From the NCBI GenBank assembly GCA_002285055.1, contig NQYJ01000002.1, positions 1-64,000 of the forward strand: a stretch of 64,000 nucleotides of DNA, written 5' to 3'. Each line of letters begins with the position of its first letter. The first letter of the stretch is position 1. The stretch is from Candidatus Izimoplasma sp. ZiA1. GTDB taxonomy: Bacteria > Bacillota_I > Bacilli_A > Izemoplasmatales > Izemoplasmataceae. The notes below the pieces were generated by a model. It made no database searches and was not told where the DNA came from. It saw only the letters and a program-made list of their open reading frames with translations. Both the position numbers and the translations under genes were made by a program. This document shows, one piece after another, positions 43,887 to 52,587 of this stretch.

Positions 43887-44729
43887 TTATCTAATCCAAG
43901 CGATTCCAACTGTATTAGGTCCAGTATGAACACTAATAACCGGAGATAATTCTCCAATATAAACTTGTTGATTAGGGTATAAATTATTAATTTCCAATTT
44001 TAGTTTTTCTGCGTAAGGTAAACCCTTTGCATGAGCTATCATTATTTTTGAAGTATCTTTTAAATCACTGTCTTTAAGCAACTTAACCAGCTCTGAATGA
44101 GCTTTTGGTAGAGTTCTAATTTTACTGTGCAAGTTAATTGCCCCATCTTGAAACATTAAAATTGGTTTGATTTTTAGCATACTACCAACTACTGCACTAA
44201 CATTACTTACTCGTCCAGTTCTCCCAAGATGTCTAAGGTTGTCTACACATAAATAAATTGTAGAATTTTTTTTCATCTCCTCTAATGCATTTAAAATATA
44301 CTCGAAATCTTTTCCCTCGTCATTCATTTTAAGAACTCTTAATGCCATTTCTCGTTGAACAACACTGGTGATTTCAGTATCAAAAACAGCAATTCTAGAA
44401 ATATCAACTTGATTCTTAGCTAAAACTCCAGTTTGATAAGTTCCGCTAATTTTAGAGCTTATTGTTATATATATAACCTTCTCATAATTTTTAAGTAAAT
44501 TTTCAAACAAATCAAGTACTTCACCAACAGCAGGTTGAGAAGTAGTAGGTAAATCTTTAGCAAGATCAAACCTTGTGAATAACTCATCACTAGTTATATC
44601 CTCACCATCTATGTAAGATTTTCCTTGATGTAAAATCATTAAAGGAACTTTAAATAAGTTCTGATATTTTTCGAAAAGATCTTCTTCGATAACAGCAGTA
44701 CTGTCTACTACTAATGCAAGTTTTTCCAT
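43887..44729 (-). CDS. DegV family fatty acid-binding protein
   Basis: DegV proteins bind fatty acids; some (FakB) present them to the fatty acid kinase FakA. The 280 residues begin with VVDSTAVIEEDL near 7 and have TSQPAVGEV near 60, the ISSKISGTYQTG element near 92-103, DNLRHLGRTGRVS near 158 and a C-terminal HTGPNTVGIAW, all family hallmarks. The N-terminal DSTA matches the fatty-acid head-group site DS[TS][AC]D. ATG at 44729 has AAAGGAG upstream. No fakA is in the window. Confidence 0.9.
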   Translation of the reverse strand: MEKLALVVDSTAVIEEDLFEKYQNLFKVPLMILHQGKSYIDGEDITSDELFTRFDLAKDLPTTSQPAVGEVLDLFENLLKNYEKVIYITISSKISGTYQTGVLAKNQVDISRIAVFDTEITSVVQREMALRVLKMNDEGKDFEYILNALEEMKKNSTIYLCVDNLRHLGRTGRVSNVSAVVGSMLKIKPILMFQDGAINLHSKIRTLPKAHSELVKLLKDSDLKDTSKIMIAHAKGLPYAEKLKLEINNLYPNQQVYIGELSPVISVHTGPNTVGIAWIR

Positions 44730-44803
44730 ATGAACAGCTCCTTTTCATTTTATAACTTGTAATATTTTAACACAAATTATAATATAGGTAAATAATACAG
44801 ATA

Positions 44804-44816
44804 AATGTGTCACATT
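44804..44816. promoter_or_regulatory. 13-bp perfect palindrome between divergent degV and punA
   Basis: AATGTG-T-CACATT lies in the intergenic region, upstream of the punA -10 (44829) and of degV. A possible operator; no regulator is assigned. Confidence 0.3.
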
Positions 44817-44825
44817 AATCAAATA

Positions 44826-44834
44826 TGTTATAAT
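44826..44834 (+). promoter_or_regulatory. Extended -10 promoter of punA
   Basis: TGTTATAAT, 20 bp before ATG 44854. Confidence 0.55.
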
Positions 44835-44853
44835 TATTATGAGGTGATTTTAA

Positions 44854-45672
44854 ATGTATGATAAAGCAAATGAATCTATGAGATTTATCAGAAACAGTTC
44901 TAGCTATGAGCCTAAGACAGCAATTGTTCTTGGAAGTGGCTTATCAAGTATTATTGATGAAATTATTGACCCAGTTGAAATAATGTATGAGGACATTCCT
45001 CATTTTAAAACTTCAACAGTTAAAGGTCACGTTTCTAAACTAGTTATTGGAACACTAAATGGAGTTGAAGTATTACTAATGAGTGGAAGATTTCATTTTT
45101 ATGAAGGTTATTCAATGAAGGAATTAACATTCCCAATATTTGTTTTTAAACTTCTTGGGATTGAAAATTTAATACTAACAAACTCATGTGGTGGTATTAA
45201 CGAAACTCTTGTTAAACCAGGTGAAATTATGGTAATTAATGATTTTATTAACTTAATGCCATCAAATCCATTAATTGGATTAAATGATGAAAGATTTGGG
45301 CCGAGATTTCCAGATATGACAGAACCATATAGTTTAACTTTAAGAGCTATAGCAAAAAAAGCTGCAGAGGATATAAATGTTAAATATTGTGAAGGTGTTT
45401 ACGCTGGGTTTATGGGACCATATTATGAGACAAAAGCAGAAATAAGAATGATTAAAAATATGGGAGCTGATGCTGTAGGAATGAGTACAGTACCAGAAAC
45501 AATTATCTCTAATTATCTAGGTATAAATACACTGGCTTTTGCAACAATTACGAATATGGCGACAGGTATTCAAAAGGTAAAACACTCACACGATAATGTT
45601 GTGAAAATGGCGAATATTGCTAGTGAAAACTTAGCAAACTGGATAAAAAAAATCATAGTAGAAATTGGTTAA
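44854..45672 (+). CDS. punA: Purine nucleoside phosphorylase (family 1, PunA type)
   Basis: Trimeric-type PNP that splits inosine and guanosine by phosphorolysis. The 272 residues contain VLGSGLSSI (phosphate-binding), KTSTVKGHVSKLVIGTL, GRFHFYEGYSM, TNSCGGINETL, GVYAGFMGPYYETKAEIRM and GADAVGMSTVPETI, the standard family set. ATG follows GAGGTGATTTTAA. It is monocistronic and ends in a terminator. Confidence 0.95.
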   Translation: MYDKANESMRFIRNSSSYEPKTAIVLGSGLSSIIDEIIDPVEIMYEDIPHFKTSTVKGHVSKLVIGTLNGVEVLLMSGRFHFYEGYSMKELTFPIFVFKLLGIENLILTNSCGGINETLVKPGEIMVINDFINLMPSNPLIGLNDERFGPRFPDMTEPYSLTLRAIAKKAAEDINVKYCEGVYAGFMGPYYETKAEIRMIKNMGADAVGMSTVPETIISNYLGINTLAFATITNMATGIQKVKHSHDNVVKMANIASENLANWIKKIIVEIG

Positions 45673-45675
45673 TTT

Positions 45676-45700
45676 AAAGAGGAAATACTCCTCTTTTTTA
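45676..45700 (+). terminator. Terminator after punA
   Basis: AAAGAGGA pairs with TCCTCTTT around AATAC, followed by T. Confidence 0.85.
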
Positions 45701-45782
45701 TTCTTTAAAAAATAGAAGTGTATTAATTGAAGTAATTATAAATTTACTATAAAATAACAATAGATATACTAGGAGGTAAGAA

Positions 45783-46361
45783 ATGAAAACATTTGAAAAT
45801 GAATTTTATGTAACTGGTGCAAAAGTAGGAAAACAAGCACCTAGATTTGAGATGGAAGCTGTGATGCCAGAAGGTGATGCACTTGACAGATTTGGTAAAG
45901 TAAATCTTGATGAATTATTAGCTGAAAAAAAATGGGTTGTGCTTTATTTTTATCCATTAGACTTTACATTTGTGTGTCCAACAGAAATTAAAAGATTTAA
46001 TGAATTAAACGATAAATTTAAAGAAAAAAATGCGGTACTAATCGCAACATCTACTGATTCAGTATTTAGTCATTTATCTTGGCAAGATAGACCTGATCTT
46101 GGTAAATTAGATCATATTCATGCTTCTGATAATAATCATGCGGTAAGTGAAGCCTATGGAGTATTAGATGAGGAAAAAGGTATTGCCTGGCGCGGTACAT
46201 TTATTATTTCTCCTGATGGAACATTAAAAGCCGCACACGTTAATCATGGTGAGGGTGGAAGAAACGTGGATGAAGTTCTTAGAACTTTAGAAGTATTCCA
46301 AAACGAAGTTGAAGGAAAGATGGTTCCATGTGGTTGGACTCCTGGAAAGGATTTCATCTAA
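45783..46361 (+). CDS. 2-Cys peroxiredoxin (AhpC/TSA family)
   Basis: A thiol peroxidase of 192 residues. The peroxidatic Cys is C65 in FTFVCPTE and the resolving Cys is C183 in VPCGWTPG. YFYPLDFTF, the SVFSHLSWQD segment and GRNVDEVLRTLEV are typical of Prx1/AhpC-type enzymes. AGGAGG is placed directly before ATG 45783. No ahpF gene is adjacent, so the reductant is unknown. Confidence 0.95.
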   Translation: MKTFENEFYVTGAKVGKQAPRFEMEAVMPEGDALDRFGKVNLDELLAEKKWVVLYFYPLDFTFVCPTEIKRFNELNDKFKEKNAVLIATSTDSVFSHLSWQDRPDLGKLDHIHASDNNHAVSEAYGVLDEEKGIAWRGTFIISPDGTLKAAHVNHGEGGRNVDEVLRTLEVFQNEVEGKMVPCGWTPGKDFI

Positions 46362-46384
46362 AAAGGATATTTAAACTTAATTAT

Positions 46385-46419
46385 AAAACGCTATTTTGCA
46401 TTGATAAAATAGCGTTTTT
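46385..46419 (+). terminator. Terminator after the peroxiredoxin gene
   Basis: AAAACGCTATTTT pairs perfectly with AAAATAGCGTTTT around an eight-base loop, followed by T. Confidence 0.9.
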
Positions 46420-46429
46420 ATATTATAAT
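46401..46429 (+). promoter_or_regulatory. Promoter of the phosphohexomutase gene
   Basis: TTGATA (46401-46406), 17 bp, TATAAT (46424-46429). The -35 starts in the loop of the upstream terminator. Confidence 0.6.
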
Positions 46430-46460
46430 AAGGATTGGTTTTTTTATGAGAGGTGATTCG

Positions 46461-48155
46461 ATGTTTTTAGAGGAATTTAACAAATGGAAACAATATCAAA
46501 ATTTAGACAGTGAACTTAAATTAGAACTAGAAAAAATGAACGATTTTGAAAAAGAAGAAGCGTTTTATAAGAATCTCGAATTTGGGACAGGCGGTATGAG
46601 AGGTATCATCGGTGCTGGAACAAATCGTATGAATATATATACAATAAGAAAAGCGAATTTTGGATTCGCTAAATATTTGCTTAAGCACTATCAAAATGCA
46701 AAAGAAATGGGTGTTGTGATTGCTTATGACAATCGATTAAAGAGTGTTGATTTCGCTAAGGAAAGCGCTACAACGTTAGCTCATTTTGGAATCAAATCCT
46801 ATTTATTTGATTCGTTAAGACCGACACCTTTATTGAGTTTTGCAGTTAGACATTTAAACGCTTGTGGTGGGATTGTAGTTACTGCATCTCATAACCCACC
46901 AAAATATAATGGCTACAAAATATATGACGATTCAGGTTGTCAATTAGTGCCTGTTTTAGGTGATCAAGTTGTAGAAAATGTTAATGCTATAGAAGACCAG
47001 TTTGCGATTGAAGTTGCTAATTTTAATGACTCTTTAAAATCTGGATTAATAAAGTATATTGGAACTGAAATAGATGATGTTTACATGGATTTAGTTGACA
47101 CAGTTCAATTCCAAAAAGAATCAAAAAAAGAGGTTAAAATAGTATTTACTCCATTACATGGAACAAGCTATAAACTAGGTCTTGATATATTAAAAAGAAA
47201 TGGATATGATGTAACTCCAGTTTTAGAACAAATGGTAAATGATCCTTACTTTAGTACTGTCAAATCACCAAACCCTGAGAACAAAGAAGCGTTCTCTTTA
47301 GCAATAAAGTATGGTATAAGAGAAAATGCTGATTTATTAATTGCTACAGATCCAGATGCTGATCGTCTTGGTGTTGCAGTAAAACATAATAACGAGTATA
47401 TGTTTCTAACAGGTAATCAAACAGGAGCTATTATGATTGATTACATTTTAAGCAATATGAAAAGAAACGATGTTTTACTAAAAAACGGAATGATTTATAA
47501 TACAATTGTTACTTCTGATTTCGGTAAAAACATTGCTTTAAAATATGGTGTTAATACAATGTCAACATTAACTGGTTTTAAATTTATTGGTGAGCAGGCA
47601 AAACTAATTCAAGACACAGAAAAACAGTTTTTATTTGGTTATGAGGAAAGTTATGGTTATGTTGTTAAAGACTTTGTTCGGGATAAAGATTCAATTCAAG
47701 CTGTACTACTTATTAGTGAAATTGCAGACGAATGTAAAAAAAATGGAATAACTCTTTATGATTATCTATTAAAGCTATACAATGAGTATGGAACATATCG
47801 TGAAGACCTTGTAAATATCCAACTTGAAGGTATAAATGGTGAAAAAAGAATTAAAGAAATTATGGATTTTTTTAGAAACACAAGCATAAGTAAAATTAAC
47901 AATAATGATGTTGTTGTAAAAGAAGATTATTTACAAAGTAAAAGATTTAGTAAGGAAGTTGAAGTTATTAACTTACCTAAATCAAATGTTATTAAATTTA
48001 TTCTAAGTGATGGTTCTTGGTTTGTATTAAGACCAAGTGGGACAGAACCAAAACTTAAAATATATATTGGTGTTGTTGGTTCAGCTATTGATGTAGCTGA
48101 TTTAACTATAAAAGATATAAAAGACGAAGTCTTAAAAATTATCGATAATATTTAA
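46461..48155 (+). CDS. pgcA: Phosphoglucomutase/phosphomannomutase (alpha-D-phosphohexomutase)
   Basis: Interconverts hexose 1- and 6-phosphates. The 564 residues are typical of the Firmicutes PgcA group. FGTGGMRGIIGAGTNRMN near 31, the phosphoserine loop TASHNPPKYNGYKIYD, the metal loop DPDADRLGVA, the sugar-binding loop GYEESYGY and the phosphate loop RPSGTEPKLKIY are all present. ATG at 46461 is preferred over 46446, with AGAGGTGAT between them. The rnf operon starts 27 bp after it without an obvious terminator. Confidence 0.94.
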   Translation: MFLEEFNKWKQYQNLDSELKLELEKMNDFEKEEAFYKNLEFGTGGMRGIIGAGTNRMNIYTIRKANFGFAKYLLKHYQNAKEMGVVIAYDNRLKSVDFAKESATTLAHFGIKSYLFDSLRPTPLLSFAVRHLNACGGIVVTASHNPPKYNGYKIYDDSGCQLVPVLGDQVVENVNAIEDQFAIEVANFNDSLKSGLIKYIGTEIDDVYMDLVDTVQFQKESKKEVKIVFTPLHGTSYKLGLDILKRNGYDVTPVLEQMVNDPYFSTVKSPNPENKEAFSLAIKYGIRENADLLIATDPDADRLGVAVKHNNEYMFLTGNQTGAIMIDYILSNMKRNDVLLKNGMIYNTIVTSDFGKNIALKYGVNTMSTLTGFKFIGEQAKLIQDTEKQFLFGYEESYGYVVKDFVRDKDSIQAVLLISEIADECKKNGITLYDYLLKLYNEYGTYREDLVNIQLEGINGEKRIKEIMDFFRNTSISKINNNDVVVKEDYLQSKRFSKEVEVINLPKSNVIKFILSDGSWFVLRPSGTEPKLKIYIGVVGSAIDVADLTIKDIKDEVLKIIDNI

Positions 48156-48182
48156 CAAATACGAAGTTGAGGACGTGATTAA

Positions 48183-49481
48183 ATGATTAAAAAGTCTAGA
48201 TTTGTTAGTGACTACAAAAAACTAACGATGACTCTTCCGACACTAAGATATGTCGATCCTGAGCGAGTTTACATCCATTTACAGAATGCTCGTTGTAAAA
48301 CTTATACTCTTGATGTTAAAGAAGGAGACAAAGTATTACTAGGAGAAGTAATTGGTGTTAGACACGGAGGTTTCTTTGAACAACCTATTCATGCTACAGT
48401 AAGTGGGACTGTAGAAGGTGTTGAAAAGAAATTTCATCGTACTGGGAGAAAAACTGATGTCGTTGTTATCAGAAACGATTATCAAGAGAAATATCATAGT
48501 AGTGTTGTTGACAGACCTGATAGTGTTATTGAAAAATTAACACAAGATGATTTTGTTGAAATTGTAAAAGATAGATCACTAGTTGGTCTTGGGGGAAGTG
48601 GGTTCCCGACCTATGTAAAACTTGCAACAAAAGAAAAAATTGATACGATAGTTATTAATGCAGTAGAATGTGAACCGTATTTAACAAGTGATTACAGATT
48701 GATTCTAGAACATCCACAACGCGTTATTACAGGTTTAAAATACATGATGCAAGCATTAGGTGTTAAAAAAGGTGTAATCGCAATTAAAGCAAAATACAAG
48801 CCTTTGTATGAAGTTTTAAATCAAGTTTTAAGAAGAAATCACGAACTTGATATTGAAGTTAAAAGAATTGGTAATCATTATCCTCAAGGATGGGAAATTG
48901 AAGTCTTTAAATGGGCTCTTGGAATAGAAATTCCTCATGGAGAATTACCAATGAAGTATGGTGTAATTGGTTTTAATGTATCAACTACTGTGGGAGTATA
49001 TGATGCAATTAAACATAATTTACCAGTAATTAAAAGATACTTTACAGTAACTGGTGATGCAGTTAAGTTTCCTCAAAATATCCGTGTAAGAGTAGGGACA
49101 AGTGTTAGAGAACTTATTGATGCATGTGATGGATATGTTGATGATGTTGAAGAAGGTCTTGTAGTTCTTGGTGGTCCGATGATGGGAACATCAATGACTA
49201 GTGATGATGTTATTGTTTCTAAAACAACAACTTCAGTTATTATATTAAAAAATGTTGATTATAAAGAAGAACCATGTGTAAGATGTGGATCTTGTGTATA
49301 TAGTTGTCCTGTAAAAATCCAACCTGTTCAAATTATGAATGCTGTTAAGCGTAATGACAAAGAGGTTATGAAAGGTCTCGAAGCTTATAAATGTATCGAA
49401 TGTGGTCTTTGTGCGTATGTGTGTACAAGTAAAATCCATGTTACTGATTATGTAAGAAAAGCTAAGAAACTAATAGGGTGA
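48183..49481 (+). CDS. rnfC: Rnf complex subunit RnfC
   Basis: The peripheral subunit that exchanges electrons with NAD in the ferredoxin:NAD+ oxidoreductase Rnf. The 432 residues show an N-terminal barrel-sandwich domain, the nucleotide-binding region (GLGGSGFPTYVKL near 138 and NAVECEPYLTSDYRL near 160) and two C-terminal [4Fe-4S] motifs, CVRCGSCVYSCP from 365 and CIECGLCAYVCT from 404. ATG follows GAGGACGTGATTAA. It opens the rnfCDGEA-x-B operon. Confidence 0.96.
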   Translation: MIKKSRFVSDYKKLTMTLPTLRYVDPERVYIHLQNARCKTYTLDVKEGDKVLLGEVIGVRHGGFFEQPIHATVSGTVEGVEKKFHRTGRKTDVVVIRNDYQEKYHSSVVDRPDSVIEKLTQDDFVEIVKDRSLVGLGGSGFPTYVKLATKEKIDTIVINAVECEPYLTSDYRLILEHPQRVITGLKYMMQALGVKKGVIAIKAKYKPLYEVLNQVLRRNHELDIEVKRIGNHYPQGWEIEVFKWALGIEIPHGELPMKYGVIGFNVSTTVGVYDAIKHNLPVIKRYFTVTGDAVKFPQNIRVRVGTSVRELIDACDGYVDDVEEGLVVLGGPMMGTSMTSDDVIVSKTTTSVIILKNVDYKEEPCVRCGSCVYSCPVKIQPVQIMNAVKRNDKEVMKGLEAYKCIECGLCAYVCTSKIHVTDYVRKAKKLIG

Positions 49482-49485
49482 TATT

Positions 49486-50535
49486 ATGAAAATTATAAGA
49501 AAAACGTCTCCTTATTTAAGAAGACCAAATGCTAACGCTACTAGAATGATGCGCGATGTAACAGTTGCATTATTACCTGTAATTGGATTAGCAATTTACA
49601 AATACCAAATGGCTGCAGTTATGATCATTGGTGTAAGTATTTTAGGTATGATGGCTACTGAGTATATTTTTTATCAAGTACAAGATATGCTTAATGGTGA
49701 TAAGTTCAAGTTAAAAAATAAAAATTATAGTTTATATAATTTTAGTACAATAACAAGTGCATTAATTTACTCATTAACTTTACCTGATGGTACTCCATGG
49801 TTTGTTGTTCTAGTTGGAGCAATAGCAGGGATGTTCTTTGGTAAATTAATTTTTGGTGGATTAGGTCAAAACATCTTTAATCCTGCCGCTGTAGGTCGTG
49901 CATTTATTGTCGTTGCTTACGGAACATTTATGACTTTTAGTGTTGATACTGTTGCAGGTTCAACAGCTCTTGGAGTTTTAAATGACAATCCGTTTAGTGC
50001 TGATTTATTAAGTAATTTTGCATTAATTGACTTATTTACTGGAATTGGTATTCCTGGTTCTATTGGTGAAATAAGTGCTATTGCTATTTTAATTGGTGGG
50101 TTATATTTAACATTCAGAACTAGTTTTGAAGTTAGAATTCCATTAACTTATATTTTGACTGTTTTTGGACTTGCAACAGTAGTTGCAATCTATAAAGATT
50201 TAGGAATCTGGTATCCAGTATTCCATGTACTAAGCGGTGGTTTATTATTTGGAGCTGTGTTTATGGCTACAGATCCTGTTACTTCACCAATTACAAAACC
50301 AAGTAGAATCTACTTTGGATTTGCTCTTGGAGTATTAACATTCTTTATCCGTGTATTTGGAGGATTACCTGAGGGTGTTTTATTTAGTATATTAATTATG
50401 AATATGTTTGTTCCAACTTTTGATTATTTCAAATGGAGCAATTCAAGATTCACTAAAAAAAGCATGTTTATTTTCACAATAATCATTTTATTAACTATTC
50501 TATTAACGTTAGTAGGTGTTTATTATGTTGGGTAA
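49486..50535 (+). CDS. rnfD: Rnf complex subunit RnfD
   Basis: A polytopic membrane subunit related to NqrB that carries flavin in the Rnf complex. The 349 residues hold about nine or ten membrane spans, with FGGLGQNIFNPAAVGRAF near 124 and HVLSGGLLFGAVFMATDPVTSP near 246-267 as family signatures. It starts 4 bp after rnfC and overlaps rnfG. Confidence 0.96.
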   Translation: MKIIRKTSPYLRRPNANATRMMRDVTVALLPVIGLAIYKYQMAAVMIIGVSILGMMATEYIFYQVQDMLNGDKFKLKNKNYSLYNFSTITSALIYSLTLPDGTPWFVVLVGAIAGMFFGKLIFGGLGQNIFNPAAVGRAFIVVAYGTFMTFSVDTVAGSTALGVLNDNPFSADLLSNFALIDLFTGIGIPGSIGEISAIAILIGGLYLTFRTSFEVRIPLTYILTVFGLATVVAIYKDLGIWYPVFHVLSGGLLFGAVFMATDPVTSPITKPSRIYFGFALGVLTFFIRVFGGLPEGVLFSILIMNMFVPTFDYFKWSNSRFTKKSMFIFTIIILLTILLTLVGVYYVG

Positions 50536-51043
50536 ACTAAAAAAAGCATTTGTCTTATTAATTATCGGTGTTATTAGTGGAGGTTCTATTTATTTAGTGA
50601 ATGAACTTACATGGGAGCTAATTAGAGATAATCAAATTAAATTAGAAGAAAAACAATATTCAGTAATTTTTGAAGATGGTGTCAACTTTGAGGCAACTGT
50701 TCTTGAAGGTGATATTTCTAAAAAAGTAGAAGTTTATGATGAGTCATTAAACCTACTTGGTTATATATTTAAAGGAACTAGAGTTAATAATTATGGTAGA
50801 ATAACTGTTTTAGTAGGTATCAACGTAGATAATGAGATTGAGCAAGTAGTTATTGCTTCGACAAATAACACACCAAATAATGTTCAAATAATTAAATCAA
50901 AATATATTATGAACTTTGATGGACAAAGTGTTAATTCTGAAATAAACTATGATGCTAAAACAGGAGCTTCATATACATATGCGAGTATTCAAGAAGTAAT
51001 TGAAGACTCAATTACTTACTATTTAAATGAGGGTGGTGAGTAA
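50525..51043 (+). CDS. rnfG: Rnf complex subunit RnfG (covalent FMN)
   Basis: One N-terminal span (about 7-26) anchors an extracytoplasmic FMN-binding domain. The flavinylation motif appears as DAKTGASYTYAS near 145-156, fitting the [ST]GA[ST]x[ST] pattern. The length of 172 residues is slightly short. ATG at 50525 is preferred over GTG at 50516; it overlaps the end of rnfD. An ApbE-type flavin transferase is required but not in the window. Confidence 0.93.
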   Translation: MLGKLKKAFVLLIIGVISGGSIYLVNELTWELIRDNQIKLEEKQYSVIFEDGVNFEATVLEGDISKKVEVYDESLNLLGYIFKGTRVNNYGRITVLVGINVDNEIEQVVIASTNNTPNNVQIIKSKYIMNFDGQSVNSEINYDAKTGASYTYASIQEVIEDSITYYLNEGGE

Positions 51044-51044
51044 C

Positions 51045-51812
51045 ATGACTAAATTACAAAATTTGACTAAAGGGTTTTTTAAAGAAAACCCAATCTTTGT
51101 TTACTTACTTGGTATGTGTCCTTCGCTTGCTGTTACAGGATCTTTTGAAACAGCTTTAGGAATGGGTATATTAGTCGTATTTGTATTAACTTTATCAAAT
51201 GTGGCTATTTCAATTTTTAGAAACTTAATACCAACAGAAGTAAGAACTCCGGCATATATTGTAATCATTGCAACATTTGTTACAATCGTTCAAATGTTAA
51301 CAAATGCATTTGCTCTTGATTTAAGTATTGCATTAGGTGTATTTATTCCTTTAATTGTTGTAAACTGTTTAATTTTAGGTAGAGCAGAAGCGTTTGCTTC
51401 TAAGAACTCTATTATTGATAGTGCAATTGACGGATTTGGAATGGGTCTAGGTTTTACTCTAGGCTTAGTAGTAATTGGTATTTTTAGAGAATTTTTAGCG
51501 ACTGGTGGAATAATGTATGGTATCTATTTACCATTCTTTGTAGATGCTCCTGTAACTTTATTTAGTTTAGATTGGATCATTAATTTATTTGCTACTGATT
51601 TTGCTATTACTGATTATGGATTAAAAATATTTACTTCTCCAGCTGGTGCATTTATGTCAATTGGATTAATTTTATCTTTTATTAATTTTAGAAGACTTAG
51701 AAAAGAACGTAAAATAAATATAGAGAAACAAAAGATGATTGAAGAGAAAAAACGCATAGCTCTTGAAAAGAAAAAAGCAAAAGAAGCGTTAGTAAAGGCA
51801 GGTGCTGAATAA
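51045..51812 (+). CDS. rnfE: Rnf complex subunit RnfE with charged C-terminal tail
   Basis: A six-span membrane subunit related to NqrD, 255 residues. FVYLLGMCPSLAVT near 22-35 and VNCLILGRAEAFA near 110-123 carry the conserved Cys residues that hold the intramembrane Fe-S/Fe centre. The last 35 residues are unusually charged (KQKMIEEKKRIALEKKKAKEA) and predicted helical, extending beyond the usual 195-230-residue RnfE. ATG at 51045 follows GGGTGGTGAG. Confidence 0.94.
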   Translation: MTKLQNLTKGFFKENPIFVYLLGMCPSLAVTGSFETALGMGILVVFVLTLSNVAISIFRNLIPTEVRTPAYIVIIATFVTIVQMLTNAFALDLSIALGVFIPLIVVNCLILGRAEAFASKNSIIDSAIDGFGMGLGFTLGLVVIGIFREFLATGGIMYGIYLPFFVDAPVTLFSLDWIINLFATDFAITDYGLKIFTSPAGAFMSIGLILSFINFRRLRKERKINIEKQKMIEEKKRIALEKKKAKEALVKAGAE

Positions 51813-52417
51813 TGGATTTTGCAAGTTTAGGTGCAGCAATTATTTTCGCAATGTTAATCAATAATGTTATCTTAATGCAGTTCCTTGGAATTTGTCCTTT
51901 CCTAGGAGTAAGTAAAAGAACTAGTTCTGCGATTGGTATGAGTGGTGCTGTATTATTTGTTATGGTTATTGCAAGTATGGCAGCTTACTTAATCTATTAT
52001 TATATTTTAGTGCCATATAATATTGAGTATTTACAAATTATTGTCTTCATTCTAGTAATCGCAAGTTTAGTACAACTTGTAGAAATGGTTTTAAAGAAAT
52101 TCTCAAAACCATTATATAAATCTTTAGGTATTTATTTACCTCTAATTACAACTAACTGTGCAATCTTAGGGGTTGCTCAAGGAAATATCATTTCTGATTT
52201 TCCATCGACAATGAGTGTTGGTGCTGGATTCGTTTTAGCTAGTGTTACAGCTCTTGGTACTGGTCTTGGATTTGGTTTAATAATGTTTGCATTTTCTTCA
52301 ATAAGAGAAAAGTTAGAATCAAGTAACGTTCCTGAATCTTGGAAAGGTGTTCCAATTAGTTTAGTTGTTGCTGGACTTATGAGTATCGCATTCATTGGAC
52401 TTGTAGGTATTGTATAA
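51812..52417 (+). CDS. rnfA: Rnf complex subunit RnfA
   Basis: A six-span membrane subunit related to NqrE, 201 residues. NNVILMQFLGICPFLGVSKR near 16-35 and LITTNCAILGVAQG near 110-123 hold the conserved Cys residues shared with RnfE. ATG shares one base with the rnfE stop (TAATG), and its own stop overlaps the ATG of the small gene that follows. Confidence 0.96.
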   Translation: MDFASLGAAIIFAMLINNVILMQFLGICPFLGVSKRTSSAIGMSGAVLFVMVIASMAAYLIYYYILVPYNIEYLQIIVFILVIASLVQLVEMVLKKFSKPLYKSLGIYLPLITTNCAILGVAQGNIISDFPSTMSVGAGFVLASVTALGTGLGFGLIMFAFSSIREKLESSNVPESWKGVPISLVVAGLMSIAFIGLVGIV

Positions 52418-52587
52418 TGTGGCCAGCAATAATATTAATAGTTTCATTAGTAGCTATCTATATTGCTAGTTATATTCTTAACAAAAGAACACCAATTCCT
52501 GAAGAATGTAGAGAAGCATTAGATGAAGCGAGTTGTAGTGCTTGTAGTAATTTCTCATGTTCACATAAAGTTGAGGAGGAAGAATAA
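52417..52587 (+). CDS. Small four-Cys membrane protein between rnfA and rnfB (NqrM-like)
   Basis: A 56-codon gene, ATG 52417 to TAA 52585-52587, overlapping rnfA and rnfB by one base each, which strongly supports translation. It has one membrane span (about 3-21), then NKRTPIPEEC and four Cys in the pattern C-x8-C-x2-C-x4-C (C31, C40, C43, C48) and an acidic end. NqrM (DUF539), the small iron-delivery/maturation factor for the NqrD/NqrE centre, has one span and a similar K/R-x-P-I-x-x-x-C start with a Cys cluster. NqrD/E are homologues of RnfE/A, so a role in Rnf Fe-centre assembly is a reasonable inference. Homology is not proven here. Confidence 0.75.
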   Translation: MWPAIILIVSLVAIYIASYILNKRTPIPEECREALDEASCSACSNFSCSHKVEEEE

